From positions 1 to 40,515 of the forward strand of contig NZ_APHW01000006.1 in assembly GCF_002741985.1 (NCBI RefSeq): a stretch of 40,515 bases of DNA, written 5' to 3'. Made by a program: the position numbers and the translations under genes. Positions 20,644 through 30,473 of this stretch are shown here, piece after piece. This DNA comes from Vibrio rotiferianus CAIM 577 = LMG 21460. Lineage in GTDB: Bacteria; Pseudomonadota; Gammaproteobacteria; Enterobacterales; Vibrionaceae. Every line of letters begins with the position of its first letter. The stretch's first letter is position 1. The notes below the pieces were generated by a model that worked only from the letters and a program-made list of their open reading frames with translations, did no database searches and was not told the origin of the DNA.

Positions 20644-22191
20644 TTAGGTAGATGGCTGTTCTACCGTCTCTAGCGTATCGCTATCTGCAGTTGGTGCTTT
20701 TCCTGTCTTGCGCTTGTACTTCTCTTCCCAGTAATCCGCGCCTTTAATGCCTAACGCTACAGGGTTAAATGTGTACTCGGTAACACCACGTTTTTGTTGT
20801 TCTTCATAATCGGCCAGTGCTTTTAGAGCCGGCTTTGACATGAAGAAGATGATCAGAATACCGACGATGTTCAGCCAAGCCATCAAACCTACACCTACGT
20901 CACCCATTGCCCATGCAAGATTGGCTGTCTTAACCGTACCGTAGAAAACGGCGGTGATAAGAATGACTTTCAGAACAAACATCAAACCGTTTACTTTGAA
21001 AGTACGACGGATGTACGCGATGTTGGTTTCTGCAATGTAGTAGTACGCTAGGATTGTTGTGAAAGCGAAGAAGAACAATGCAACAGCAATGAATGGCTTA
21101 CCAACACCAGGAAGTGCACTCTCAATCGCCATCTGAGTAAATACAGGGCCATTCGCGCCGATATCTGCTGGTAGGTTTTGTACAAGGAATGTTCCTTCCA
21201 CCGCACCTTGTACGTTGTACGCACCAGTGATAAGAATCATAAACGCGGTTGCAGAACATACTAGTAGTGTATCAATGTAGATAGAGAACGACTGAACCAG
21301 ACCTTGTTGTGCAGGGTGATCAACACTTGCCGCCGCCGCTGCATGAGGGCCTGTACCTTGGCCAGCTTCGTTAGAGTAAACACCACGTTTTACACCCCAG
21401 CCAATCGCAGCACCGATACCAGCCATTGGTGTAAATGCGTCACCAAGGATCATACCAACGATACGTGGGATTTCACCGATGTTAAGCAGGATGATAACGA
21501 ACGCTGTGATGATGTAAGCCAATGCCATGAAAGGAACGACAATCTGAGTGAAGTTCGCGATGCGTTTTACGCCACCAAAGATGATGAAAGCGAGAATGAC
21601 ACAGACAACCGTACCAGTAAAAATTTTAGCGAAACTGAAGGTACCAATAGCGGTTTCAATCATGTCACCTGAGCCAAATGCTGCTTCTACTGCGTTACCA
21701 ATACTGTTCGATTGAACACCTGGAAGTAGAACACCACATGCAAAGATGGTTGCGATAGCAAAGATCCATGCGTACCACTTCTGACCCATTGCTTTTTCAA
21801 TGTAGTAAGCTGGACCGCCGCGGAATTCGCCTTCGTCTTCTTCTTTATAAATTTGTGCTAGTGTTGATTCTGCGTATGCGGTTGCTGCGCCAAAGAAGGC
21901 AACGACCCACATCCAGAAAACGGCACCCGGACCACCGAAACCGATAGCGGCTGCAACACCGGCAATGTTACCTGTACCTACACGGCCAGATAGTGAAACG
22001 GCCAAAGCCTGAAATGATGAAATCCCCTTGGTTGAACTCTTACCATTAAGTAGCAAGCGCCACATTTCAAAGAAGTGACGAATCTGCACAAAGCGCGTCA
22101 TGATCGAGTAGAACAAACCAGCGCCAAGGCACAAATAAATCAGTACCGGACTCCAGATAATTCCATTCAGAAAATCAACTAATGACTGCAT
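20644..22191 (-). CDS. Sodium:alanine symporter, AGCS family
   Basis: Polytopic inner-membrane protein of 515 residues that takes up alanine or glycine with sodium. It shows the AGCS signature region GRVGTGNIAGVAAAIGFGGPGAVFWMW near residues 70-97 and a second conserved GVKRGVYSNEAGQGTGPHAAAAA segment, with about ten hydrophobic helices and a charged C-terminal tail. The neighbouring dadA suggests a role in alanine or D-alanine use (inference). It is convergent with satP, with a shared terminator. Confidence 0.92.
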   Translation of the reverse strand: MQSLVDFLNGIIWSPVLIYLCLGAGLFYSIMTRFVQIRHFFEMWRLLLNGKSSTKGISSFQALAVSLSGRVGTGNIAGVAAAIGFGGPGAVFWMWVVAFFGAATAYAESTLAQIYKEEDEGEFRGGPAYYIEKAMGQKWYAWIFAIATIFACGVLLPGVQSNSIGNAVEAAFGSGDMIETAIGTFSFAKIFTGTVVCVILAFIIFGGVKRIANFTQIVVPFMALAYIITAFVIILLNIGEIPRIVGMILGDAFTPMAGIGAAIGWGVKRGVYSNEAGQGTGPHAAAAASVDHPAQQGLVQSFSIYIDTLLVCSATAFMILITGAYNVQGAVEGTFLVQNLPADIGANGPVFTQMAIESALPGVGKPFIAVALFFFAFTTILAYYYIAETNIAYIRRTFKVNGLMFVLKVILITAVFYGTVKTANLAWAMGDVGVGLMAWLNIVGILIIFFMSKPALKALADYEEQQKRGVTEYTFNPVALGIKGADYWEEKYKRKTGKAPTADSDTLETVEQPST

Positions 22192-22498
22192 GAGTATTTT
22201 CCCTGTTTGTTATGGTTGTGGTTGTTTTTCGTACAACACATTACCCTTTTTTGTAATGCAATTGTTAATCTTTTTAACTAAAAATCCTTTGTAGCGTGAT
22301 GGTGAACACAGAATGCTTAAATATTGTTAAAAATTGGTTCTTGTTATGTATCTGAGTGGTTTTTATTGGAATTGACAATGAATTGATTGAATATGCAGCA
22401 CATTGTCATGAAAATGTGCTGCTAGCACTGGAAGTTGTATCTTCTGGTTGTTATTCAACTTGTGGAGTAATGTACTGTTTGAAATGGTTTGCAGTTGT
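22192..22498. other. Intergenic region between dadA and the symporter gene
   Basis: 307 AT-rich bases without a gene. It contains a 10-bp perfect inverted repeat, GCAGCACATT (22395-22404) and AATGTGCTGC (22413-22422), just past the dadA stop. This could fold as a transcript-end hairpin for dadA but lacks a strong T-run. The promoter of the symporter gene should lie in the part near 22200-22350; no single promoter stands out. Confidence 0.45.
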
Positions 22499-23755
22499 TT
22501 AAGCGTAACGGCTCAAGCTTAATTCTGAGTGATTTGTTACTTTGGTATTTGTGTTCATCATGATGTCTGCAAGTATCTGCCCTGATCCGCAAGCCATGGT
22601 CCAACCGAGCGTTCCATGTCCTGTATTAGTGAACAAATTCTCGTAGGGTGTCGCCCCAATAACTGGCGTGCCATCTGGGGTCATAGGGCGAAAACCGGTC
22701 CAAAATTCGGCTTGAGTGAAATCGGCACTTTGTGGAAACAAATCACGAATCACCATTTCAATCGTCTTTTTGCGTTTTTGTGGTAACGAAGGATCAAAGC
22801 CAGCAAGCTCTGCAGTTCCCGCAACTCGGATGCGATCGTCAAAGCGTGTCATGGCTACTTTGTAGGTTTCATCCATGACGGTAGACCGCGGTGCAAATTG
22901 CTCACATTCAATCGGAACCGTCAGTGAATAGCCTTTGACGGGATAGACCGGAATATCGATTTCAAGCTGCTTGAGCAATGCCGTCGAATAACTGCCCGAA
23001 GCAAGCACAAACTGGTCAGCTTTAAACAAACCACGGTCTGTTTGGACACCCATGATCTTTTTGCCTACAGTAACCCAATTGCTCACCTCAGTATTGAATT
23101 CAAACCTGACACCATGAGCTTTCGCTAGCTCAGTTAACTGCTGACAGAACTGGAAGCAATCTCCGGTTTCGTCATCAGGTAGGTATAACCCACCGACCAG
23201 TTTTTCTTTCACTAATGCCAACCCCGGTTCTTGTTTGATGCAGTGCTCGACATCCATTAACTGAAAGCGTGTACCGCTTTGCTCTAACAACTTAAGGTCT
23301 TTTTCTATGGCATCGAGCTGCTGTTGAGAGCGAAATACTTGTAAGGTGCCTAACTGACGACCTTGGTATTCAATGGCATGATCACGTCTTAGCTGCTCAA
23401 GACAGGCTCGGCTATGATTGGCAATAGATAGCATTCTTGCTTTGTTGATCTGATAGCGAGATAAGGTGCAGTTCGACACCATTTGCGTTGTCCAGCGGAT
23501 AAGCTCTGGGCTGAGAGACGGCTTTATCTTGAGTGGTGCATGCTCTTCAGTGAGCCACTTTATGGCTTTGAGTGGTATCCCTGGCGCAGCCCACGGCGAG
23601 GAGTAACCGTAAGATATTTGTCCGGCGTTGGCGAAGCTGGTTTCCATCGCACTGCTTGGTTGGCGATCGATCACGGTAACCTGATAACCTGCCTGAGATA
23701 AGTACCAAGCTGAGGTCAAACCGATAACACCACTGCCGACTACGATGACTTCCAT
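22499..23755 (-). CDS. dadA: D-amino-acid dehydrogenase (DadA)
   Basis: FAD-dependent membrane-associated enzyme that deaminates D-amino acids, mainly D-alanine to pyruvate, passing electrons to the respiratory chain. From the ATG at 23755 the product is 418 residues. It has the N-terminal FAD-binding GxGxxG motif (VVGSGVIGLTSAWYL), the MET-SFANAGQISYGYSSPWAAPG region and the C-terminal GFRPMTPDGTPVIGATPYENLFTNTGHGTLGWTMACGSG segment of the family. The frame continues upstream to 23815, but the inner ATG has a GGAG ribosome site about eight bases away and gives the standard start MEVIVVGSG. Confidence 0.94.
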   Translation of the reverse strand: MEVIVVGSGVIGLTSAWYLSQAGYQVTVIDRQPSSAMETSFANAGQISYGYSSPWAAPGIPLKAIKWLTEEHAPLKIKPSLSPELIRWTTQMVSNCTLSRYQINKARMLSIANHSRACLEQLRRDHAIEYQGRQLGTLQVFRSQQQLDAIEKDLKLLEQSGTRFQLMDVEHCIKQEPGLALVKEKLVGGLYLPDDETGDCFQFCQQLTELAKAHGVRFEFNTEVSNWVTVGKKIMGVQTDRGLFKADQFVLASGSYSTALLKQLEIDIPVYPVKGYSLTVPIECEQFAPRSTVMDETYKVAMTRFDDRIRVAGTAELAGFDPSLPQKRKKTIEMVIRDLFPQSADFTQAEFWTGFRPMTPDGTPVIGATPYENLFTNTGHGTLGWTMACGSGQILADIMMNTNTKVTNHSELSLSRYA

Positions 23756-23861
23756 TGATGCGCTCCACACATTTTCAATGTTGCGCAGTGTGTATTCTTT
23801 ACCTTTTATTAACAATCGATATAAATTACATCCAGTGTTTAGAAAAACTATAGGCTCAAGG

Positions 23862-24758
23862 ATGAAAAGTAGTGTCGTTAGCGGATTGTGGTTATTCAGC
23901 CAAGTGGCAGAACACAGCAGTTTTACCAGTGCAGCAAAGGCATTGCACCTGACGACGGGCGCAATTAGTCAGCAAATCATCCAGTTAGAAGAGCTGCTTG
24001 GTTTTACTTTGTTTGAACGCCATTCGCGAGGAATTCGATTGACGCCCAAAGGAATGCAGCTATCTCAATCCACACAATTTCACTTCTCAGAGCTAGGAAA
24101 AACGCTTGAAGAGCTACAATCCGAAAAGCTCCACAATGAAATTCGACTCAAACTGACGCCTTCTTTTGCATTTAAATGGTTGGTTCCACGCCTTGAAAGT
24201 TTCCACCTAGAAAATCCCGATCTCCAAGTGCAAATTTTTGCCGAGGGGGCGTTGGTGAATAGCGAGCTAAAAGACTACGACGTTGCGATAGACTACGGTT
24301 CTCACCCCTATCGAGACAAAGGTGCAGAGCGGATTCTCGATGAGCAACTTTTGCCAGTCATGAGTCCAAAATACCTTGAGGATCATGGGTGGCTAAAAAC
24401 TCTTAAAGCGTCACCAGAACAATGGCGAGGGGCGACGTTACTGCACGATGCTATGCCGTGGGATAAAGCTCCGCGTGACTACGAATGGCTGTATTGGGCA
24501 TCAAGTATGGGGCTAGATTTCAAAACGGATTTAGGACACTTCTTCAATCGTACTGATATGGCGATGTCTGCGGCTGAAGCTGGGGTTGGCATTGCAATGG
24601 CACGCATGGCGCTGGTGGAAGACGAGCTTGAAAGCGGTCGCTTAGTCTCGCCATTTGAACCTGTGGATGCTAACGCTGGTTATTATCTGATTATTAATAC
24701 AAAAAGCGAGCCAACTGAGCGGTTCCGACACTGGTTGATACAGCAAATTCGGCAATAA
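23862..24758 (+). CDS. LysR-family regulator divergent from dadA
   Basis: 299-residue transcription regulator. It has an N-terminal winged helix-turn-helix (about residues 5-64, LHLTTGAISQQIIQLEELLGFTLFERHSRGIRLT) and a GcvA-like effector-binding domain (about 90-299). The open frame begins at 23745 inside dadA, but the ATG at 23862 gives the usual LysR N-terminus. It is transcribed away from dadA across 106 bases, the classic LysR arrangement. It probably controls dadA and perhaps the symporter (inference); the inducer may be an amino acid. Confidence 0.88.
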   Translation: MKSSVVSGLWLFSQVAEHSSFTSAAKALHLTTGAISQQIIQLEELLGFTLFERHSRGIRLTPKGMQLSQSTQFHFSELGKTLEELQSEKLHNEIRLKLTPSFAFKWLVPRLESFHLENPDLQVQIFAEGALVNSELKDYDVAIDYGSHPYRDKGAERILDEQLLPVMSPKYLEDHGWLKTLKASPEQWRGATLLHDAMPWDKAPRDYEWLYWASSMGLDFKTDLGHFFNRTDMAMSAAEAGVGIAMARMALVEDELESGRLVSPFEPVDANAGYYLIINTKSEPTERFRHWLIQQIRQ

Positions 24759-24973
24759 CTCGAGCCTGTTCACTAAAAGGGTTGCCTGTTCACGTCCTGA
24801 TACATTTAATCTACTTAAATATCAGTAACTTCCTTGATTGTACTGAATCAAGCTCCTACCATCCGGCGTGTGTTAAATATCTGTGTAGATTGCTAATGCT
24901 TTGATCTGTTTTTGACCTTCCGTGAGAGCAGAGGGTACCGACAGGATTCATTTTTCTGAACATGGAGCCGTAT

Positions 24974-26923
24974 ATGAAGTTCAGTACACAAGTCAAAGGT
25001 TGGGTGGTTTTCGCGAGTATTGTACCAGTATTGGTCGCTTTGCTTGTCTCTGTTTACTCCTCTACAAATAGTCTTAATACCTTGAATGAAGAGCGTTTGG
25101 TCGCACTTCGAGATACCAAACAAGCGCGTCTTGATGAATTGTTTGACCGCTATCAAAACAACACCTCAGCGGTGGCTAAGGTGGTTGCAACGAATATACA
25201 TCAGCTGTTTAGCGATGACTTTCATCGGTTATTGACTGACTTAAATCGAGAACTAGATTTCTACGACATTTTTATCGTTGATGAAGCGGGTGATGTTATT
25301 TATACCGTCGCTCGAGAAGCCGATTATCAAACTAATTTGGTAGCGGGAGCTTACTCGAACTCTGGTCTTGGTGATGTTTACCGTGCCGTTCGGTCAGGCA
25401 AGCAATTTGCTGCGGTAGACTTTGCACCCTATGCCCCATCGAATGGTGATCCAGCAGCTTTTCTTGCTGTTCCTCTAAAAGTCGATGGTAAGCAGTGGAT
25501 GGTAGCGACTCAGATGTCGATTGATGGTATCAACCAATTGATGAACCTTCGCAGCGGCATGGGAGAATCTGGAGAAACGTACCTTGTTGGTGCCGATTTT
25601 AGAATGCGTTCTAACTCATTCCTTGATCCTGTAGGTCGAACGATCCAAGCTTCTTTTGCGGGCACGGTAGCAAACAATGGCGTAGACAGTGACGCAGTCA
25701 AACTAGCGTTGGCAGGTGAATCTGGCGTTGAGACAATTATTGATTACAACGGCAATCCGGTCGTGTCAGCCTATTCTCCGATAGATATGTACGGACACCG
25801 CTGGGCGTTGCTGTCTGAGATAGATGTGTCAGAAGCGGAGCAACCTATCAAGGAACTGATGACACTGAATGGCATTGTATTATTTCTGGCTGTCATTGGC
25901 GGCATTGGCGTTGCGCTTATTGTTACCCGTGCAGTAATGAAACCTTTGGGCGGCGAGCCAGAAGAGATGAAACAGCTGATGAATCAGTTGGCGCAAGGTG
26001 ACTTGCGACTGAATATATCTCAAGCCGAAGAGGGAAGCTTAAAACAGACGTTGAATACCACGGCGAGTAATTTAACAGTGATGATCAAGGACATCAGTGA
26101 CGCTTCCTCTCAACTTGCCGCTACGTCTGAAGAGTTGAGTGTGGTCACTGAGCAATCAGAACAAAGCTTACATGTGCAAAATGACGAACTTCAGCAAGCT
26201 GTAACAGCCATTCATCAAATGACAACATCTATCACTGAAGTGGCGGGAAGTGCAAGTTCGGTGTCGGTATCAGCTGCGGACGCGAACCAAGATTGCCAGC
26301 AAGAGCTTCAGCGAATCGTTCAAACGGTAAACACCGTTTCTGGATTGGTTGAACAGGTTGATGAAGGTAACAGCAATGTTGTGCAACTGGCAGAACAAGT
26401 TCGCGAAATCAGTACGTTACTTGATGTGATTCGTGGTGTCGCTGACCAAACCAATTTACTTGCTCTGAACGCTGCGATAGAAGCAGCTCGAGCTGGCGAA
26501 AGTGGACGTGGCTTTGCTGTAGTAGCAGAAGAAGTTCGTAACTTAGCGCAGCGCACTCAAGTGTCGACGGAGCAGATTGAAGAGATGGTGCACAAGGTTA
26601 ATCAACAAGCAGAGCAAACCGAGGCCATCATCGATAACTGTAAGTTAGTGGCAGGACAAACGATGGAGCAAGTACAAGAAACGGGCACCATGATTGAAGC
26701 CGTTGTTGGTACTATGGAGCAAATTCATCGCCAAACGTCCTCTGTTAGCCAAGCGACAGAAGAGCAGGCAAAGGTCTCTGGTGGCATAGACAGCAGCCTT
26801 GTGACTATCCAAGATCTAGCGACCCAAAATGTCTCGGGAGCACACGAAACTTCTGCATCCAGCCGCGAGTTAGCCCGTGTCGCCGTGAATTTAAAAGAAA
26901 TCGTGGACGATTTTAAAGTCTAA
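24974..26923 (+). CDS. Methyl-accepting chemotaxis protein, Cache type
   Basis: Transmembrane chemoreceptor of about 649 residues. The order is a transmembrane helix (about 8-29), a periplasmic dCache-like sensor (about 35-285), a second transmembrane helix (about 295-318, [16 protein letters not shown]), a HAMP segment starting [10 protein letters not shown], and a long coiled-coil signalling domain. The conserved hairpin tip is [20 protein letters not shown]. There is no C-terminal CheR-binding pentapeptide. The start at 24974 has GGAG six bases upstream; an ATG at 24962 is in frame but poorly placed. The ligand is unknown. Confidence 0.92.
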   Translation: MKFSTQVKGWVVFASIVPVLVALLVSVYSSTNSLNTLNEERLVALRDTKQARLDELFDRYQNNTSAVAKVVATNIHQLFSDDFHRLLTDLNRELDFYDIFIVDEAGDVIYTVAREADYQTNLVAGAYSNSGLGDVYRAVRSGKQFAAVDFAPYAPSNGDPAAFLAVPLKVDGKQWMVATQMSIDGINQLMNLRSGMGESGETYLVGADFRMRSNSFLDPVGRTIQASFAGTVANNGVDSDAVKLALAGESGVETIIDYNGNPVVSAYSPIDMYGHRWALLSEIDVSEAEQPIKELMTLNGIVLFLAVIGGIGVALIVTRAVMKPLGGEPEEMKQLMNQLAQGDLRLNISQAEEGSLKQTLNTTASNLTVMIKDISDASSQLAATSEELSVVTEQSEQSLHVQNDELQQAVTAIHQMTTSITEVAGSASSVSVSAADANQDCQQELQRIVQTVNTVSGLVEQVDEGNSNVVQLAEQVREISTLLDVIRGVADQTNLLALNAAIEAARAGESGRGFAVVAEEVRNLAQRTQVSTEQIEEMVHKVNQQAEQTEAIIDNCKLVAGQTMEQVQETGTMIEAVVGTMEQIHRQTSSVSQATEEQAKVSGGIDSSLVTIQDLATQNVSGAHETSASSRELARVAVNLKEIVDDFKV

Positions 26924-26930
26924 CTCTACA

Positions 26931-26962
26931 AAACCGTCTCAATTGAGGCGGTTTTTGTTTTA
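26931..26962 (+). terminator. Terminator after the chemoreceptor gene (copy 1 of a 32-bp repeat)
   Basis: A hairpin built from AAACCGTCTC, AATT, and GAGGCGGTTT, followed by TTGTTTTA. The 32 bases recur with one mismatch at 28837-28868. Confidence 0.85.
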
Positions 26963-27099
26963 TGCCGTGTTTAAGAATTAATAAAAACAAATTTCTTAAT
27001 TACATGATACTTCGAATTGCTTCCCACAAATTGTATTCCGTTTATTAACTCCTCTCACTCCGCTCTCTTTTTCCATATTATCCAAAAAATAATCAATGG

Positions 27100-27684
27100 A
27101 TGAGAAAGGCTATGGCTAAAAAAATCTCTCTTATATTAGCCTTAGCTCTTTTTTCGATAGGGGCAAGTGCAATGTTTTGGCCGTTTAAAAAATACGATGT
27201 GGAAATGTCTCCAGAAGTTCGTGGTGTTATCACGCTTGATGGCGTGCCACAAGCTGGGTTAACGGTTTATCGAGACTTATTCTATGAAGGTTACAAAGAT
27301 GGAGAGAAAATCTCCGATGAAGCAATAACTGACTCAAGAGGGGAGTTTTATTTCCCTAAGTTTCAGGTTCGCTCGAGAGCGCCAGAAGATGTTTTCGGGC
27401 AGAACTTCGTTGTAGCTCAAGAAATATACACTGCCAAAGAAGGCAAGGAAGTTTATCTGTGGAACGCTACCAAGCATGCAAAGCCAATTCCTTTTGTATC
27501 TGAATTAATGTTGGCTCTTAACTGCGAACTAAATCAGGAGGAACTCAATTATGAGTTGAGAGAGCCTCAAAGTGGAGAGCGAATATATCTACCTCTAGTC
27601 TCGGTTTGTCGTTGGGAAGGATTAAAGGGATATACAAATGACCAGTTGATTAAAGAAACAAATGACTTACCGCCAGAGGATTAA
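27100..27684 (+). CDS. Periplasmic DUF6795-like protein, candidate immunity protein
   Basis: 194-residue protein with a Sec signal peptide (hydrophobic core LILALALFSIGA, likely cleavage after ASA) and no lipobox, so it should be periplasmic and soluble. The region FKKYDVEMSPEVRGVITLDGVPQAGLTVYR resembles the DUF6795 family as I remember it, a carboxypeptidase-regulatory-like beta fold. Two cysteines near the C-terminus could form a disulfide. It lies directly upstream of a lipase gene whose ATG comes one base after its stop. Immunity against that lipase is inference from context. ATG codons at 27100 and 27112 are both possible starts. The gene is AT-richer than its surroundings. Confidence 0.65.
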   Translation: MRKAMAKKISLILALALFSIGASAMFWPFKKYDVEMSPEVRGVITLDGVPQAGLTVYRDLFYEGYKDGEKISDEAITDSRGEFYFPKFQVRSRAPEDVFGQNFVVAQEIYTAKEGKEVYLWNATKHAKPIPFVSELMLALNCELNQEELNYELREPQSGERIYLPLVSVCRWEGLKGYTNDQLIKETNDLPPED

Positions 27685-27685
27685 T

Positions 27686-28828
27686 ATGAGCGTATTATCA
27701 CCTACGATTGCATCAGATATTGCAACTATTGCTTATCAAGCAAGACTGAAAAGAAAAAGCATTTCTCTACAGCAAAATACAAAGGCCCACTTTAAGTTTG
27801 ATGTTAGCAACGTGATATCAGGAACTTCTGGAGGCTTTTTTTATCGACCTACGTCAGGTTTTGTCGTTGCAGGTGAAGGGGTTAGTGAAATTTATAAGAG
27901 AGATATCGTACTTTCTTTTAGAGGCACTAAAACACTTGCTGATGGATTGACTAATGCGACGGCAAATCCTAGAGGGACACAATCTGGAGAGCTAGTACAT
28001 AATGGATTTCAAGGAACCTTCAATTCTATGGTTCCTGAAATTAGAGCTTTCGTAAAAAGCAGTAAGTCAGATAAATTGATAAATATTCACTGTGTGGGCC
28101 ATAGCCTTGGTGGCGCTTTAGCCACTTTAGCTGCTAACTGGCTTAAATCTTCTCCTGAAATTAAAGCAAAAGTTCACCTTTATACATTTGGCGCTCCCAG
28201 AGTAGGTGGAAAAAGCTTCTCTATGAATGCAACTCAACGTGTAGATAGTATTTTTAGATGTGTTAATGGGGCTGACCCAGTACCTAAAGTTCCAGTATGG
28301 CCCTTCTATCACGCTCCTTACAATGGCACGGAGTATTTATCGAGCAGGCAGCAGGGGTTAGATCATACAGCTCATGGTATCAAGCGTTATGCTCAATTGA
28401 CGGAGTTTCAGAGTTGGGAAGAAATCTATTCTCAAAAGGTTGCCAATGCATTTGAAAGGGTTGTCTTAAATTATAACAACCGACTTGAAACTAAACAGAA
28501 TGAGTTTTGGGCAGACAAAATCTCAGCAGCAATTCTGACATTGTTATTTGATGGGGGTTATGCTTCCGCAGTATTTGCGCTGCAAAATTTAGGTTCGGCG
28601 ATTTCAACTATCTACGATGCTATTGCACGTTCAATGGTTAAGATCTCAGAATTATCAAGTGAATTTGCAGAACGTGTAAAAGGCTTACTTGGACATATGC
28701 TGGTATTTGCCGGTAAAGGTGCTCAGATTGCGATTAAGTTTACCTATTCATTTATCCGCTGGGTATTTGAACTGGTTTTAAGCAAATTGAATCAGGCGGT
28801 TAAAGCTGCACTTAAAACGACTTTTTAA
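27686..28828 (+). CDS. Class 3 lipase without signal peptide, candidate secreted effector
   Basis: 380-residue alpha/beta hydrolase of the lipase class 3 type (PF01764). The nucleophile elbow is GHSLGGALA with Ser140, the acid is probably Asp197 in NGADPVPKVP, and the base His230 in DHTAHGIKRY. No Sec signal is present, although the upstream partner is periplasmic. About 150 C-terminal residues (230-380) are helical with hydrophobic stretches near 281-300 and 336-365 and could bind membrane. An AGAGGA ribosome site at 27675-27680 fixes the ATG at 27686; an in-frame ATG at 27662 inside the upstream gene lacks one. The pairing with a periplasmic partner resembles T6SS phospholipase effector-immunity pairs (inference); no VgrG, PAAR or MIX marker is visible. 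Confidence 0.75.
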   Translation: MSVLSPTIASDIATIAYQARLKRKSISLQQNTKAHFKFDVSNVISGTSGGFFYRPTSGFVVAGEGVSEIYKRDIVLSFRGTKTLADGLTNATANPRGTQSGELVHNGFQGTFNSMVPEIRAFVKSSKSDKLINIHCVGHSLGGALATLAANWLKSSPEIKAKVHLYTFGAPRVGGKSFSMNATQRVDSIFRCVNGADPVPKVPVWPFYHAPYNGTEYLSSRQQGLDHTAHGIKRYAQLTEFQSWEEIYSQKVANAFERVVLNYNNRLETKQNEFWADKISAAILTLLFDGGYASAVFALQNLGSAISTIYDAIARSMVKISELSSEFAERVKGLLGHMLVFAGKGAQIAIKFTYSFIRWVFELVLSKLNQAVKAALKTTF

Positions 28829-28836
28829 TCATCTAT

Positions 28837-28868
28837 AAACCGTCTCTATTGAGGCGGTTTTTGTTTTA
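28837..28868 (+). terminator. Terminator after the lipase gene (copy 2 of a 32-bp repeat)
   Basis: A hairpin from AAACCGTCTC, TATT, and GAGGCGGTTT, followed by TTGTTTTA. It is identical to copy 1 at 26931-26962 except for one base in the loop. Confidence 0.85.
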
Positions 28869-28997
28869 CGTTAGTCACCCCTCAACAAGGCCTTTCTAAA
28901 ACCTAGTTTCCTCCCTGTGACTAGAGCAGCTTTTCTTTGCTGAAAAAATCGGCAATATAAAAGAATAACCATTCACTCAATAGTTCAGGGAAGATGC

Positions 28998-30266
28998 ATG
29001 AAAGACGAAACACTCTCGATCCATTTTGGCTACGAAACCGACCCAACAACCAAATCAGTTGCGACACCGATTTACCAGACGGTCGCGTATGAGTTTGACA
29101 ATGCTCAGCATGGTGCCGATCTCTTTAACCTCGAAGTTCCAGGCAATATTTACACCCGCATTATGAACCCAACCAATGACGTGTTGGAAAAGCGTATGGC
29201 AGCATTAGAAGGTGGTATTGCTGGTTTGGTTGTCAGTGCAGGCAGTGCAGCAATTAACTATGCCATTCTCACGCTCGCGCAAGCCGGCGATAACATCGTT
29301 TCTACTCCTCAGCTATACGGCGGCACTTACACTTTGTTTGCGCATATGTTGCCGAACCAAGGTATTGAGGTACGTTTTGCCAAGGATGACAAACCTGAAA
29401 GTCTCGCGGAGCTTATCGATGAGAATACCAAAGCGGTTTACTGTGAAAGCATTGGTAATCCGGCTGGCAATATCATCGACCTTGAACGTGTTGCTGAGCT
29501 GGCTCATGCGCAGGGCGTGCCTGTGATTGTCGACAATACGGTCGCAACTCCAGTGCTATGTAAGCCAATTGAATTTGGTGCAGATATCGTGGTGCATTCA
29601 CTGACTAAGTACGTGGGCGGTCACGGTACGACATTGGGTGGCATCATCATTGATTCGGGTAAGTTTCCTTGGGCGCAGCACAAAGATCGTTTCCCTGTAT
29701 TTAATCAGCCTGAACCTTCTTACCACGGCGTGGTTTACACCGAGGCATTTGGAGAGGCAGCGTTTATTGGCCGTGCTCGCACCGTTCCTTTGCGTAATAC
29801 TGGTTCTGCTTTGTCACCGATGAATGCGTTTATGTTGATGCAGGGGCTGGAAACGCTGTCGCTGCGTATGGAGAGACACACTGAAAACGCACTCAAAGTT
29901 GCGGAATACTTAAGCCAGCACGAGAAAGTGAGTTGGGTAAGCTACGCAGGCTTGCCAGATTCTGAGTTCTATCCATTGGCAGAGAAATACATGCAAGGTA
30001 AGCCGTCGGCGATTTTGTCGTTTGGTTTAAAAGACGGTTATGAGGCAGGTGTGCGTTTTTACGATGCGCTTAAGATTTTCAAGCGACTGGTGAACATTGG
30101 TGATGCTAAGTCGCTTGCTTGTCATCCTGCATCAACTACGCACCGTCAATTGAGTGAGGCGGAACAAAAGCAAGCGGGCGTGTCTCCAGAGATGATTCGT
30201 TTGTCAGTCGGTATTGAACATATCGATGATATTTTGGCCGATTTAGAACAGGCGCTGAACGCGTAA
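28998..30266 (+). CDS. metY: O-acetylhomoserine sulfhydrylase (MetY)
   Basis: PLP enzyme that joins O-acetylhomoserine and sulfide (or methanethiol) to give homocysteine (or methionine). The 422-residue product has the Cys/Met-metabolism PLP fold: TPIYQTVAYEF, YTRIMNPTNDVLEKRMAALEGG, and the PLP lysine in VVHSLTKYVGGHGT (Lys204). The C-terminal LSVGIEHIDDILADLEQAL is typical of the family. A GGGAAG ribosome site precedes the ATG. Related PLP sulfhydrylases are hard to separate by motif alone, but length and sequence favour MetY. I see no MetJ box upstream. Confidence 0.88.
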   Translation: MKDETLSIHFGYETDPTTKSVATPIYQTVAYEFDNAQHGADLFNLEVPGNIYTRIMNPTNDVLEKRMAALEGGIAGLVVSAGSAAINYAILTLAQAGDNIVSTPQLYGGTYTLFAHMLPNQGIEVRFAKDDKPESLAELIDENTKAVYCESIGNPAGNIIDLERVAELAHAQGVPVIVDNTVATPVLCKPIEFGADIVVHSLTKYVGGHGTTLGGIIIDSGKFPWAQHKDRFPVFNQPEPSYHGVVYTEAFGEAAFIGRARTVPLRNTGSALSPMNAFMLMQGLETLSLRMERHTENALKVAEYLSQHEKVSWVSYAGLPDSEFYPLAEKYMQGKPSAILSFGLKDGYEAGVRFYDALKIFKRLVNIGDAKSLACHPASTTHRQLSEAEQKQAGVSPEMIRLSVGIEHIDDILADLEQALNA

Positions 30267-30300
30267 TTATACTTTTCAACAGAGCTTTGGGTTACCCATA

Positions 30301-30331
30301 GGTCAGCCTTACCAAAAGCTGGCCTTGTTTC
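30301..30331 (+). terminator. Weak terminator after metY
   Basis: Stem GGTCAGC / GCTGGCC with one G-T pair and a 10-base loop, followed by TTGTTTCT. Confidence 0.45.
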
Positions 30332-30473
30332 TATAAGGTGCTTATTTATAATGATTTTTTAGTATTTGGGTTACGGTATTCCAAATGCTCATGATGGTGT
30401 ACTTTTCTTACCTTGCGTATAAGTCTCATCTTACTGACTATGCTTAGAAAATAGTCACTAGGAAGGGGCGCTC

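Noticed and set aside
28869..28997. A SAM riboswitch or MetJ boxes upstream of metY
   Set aside because: The leader is too short and no AGACGTCT-like tandem sites are visible.
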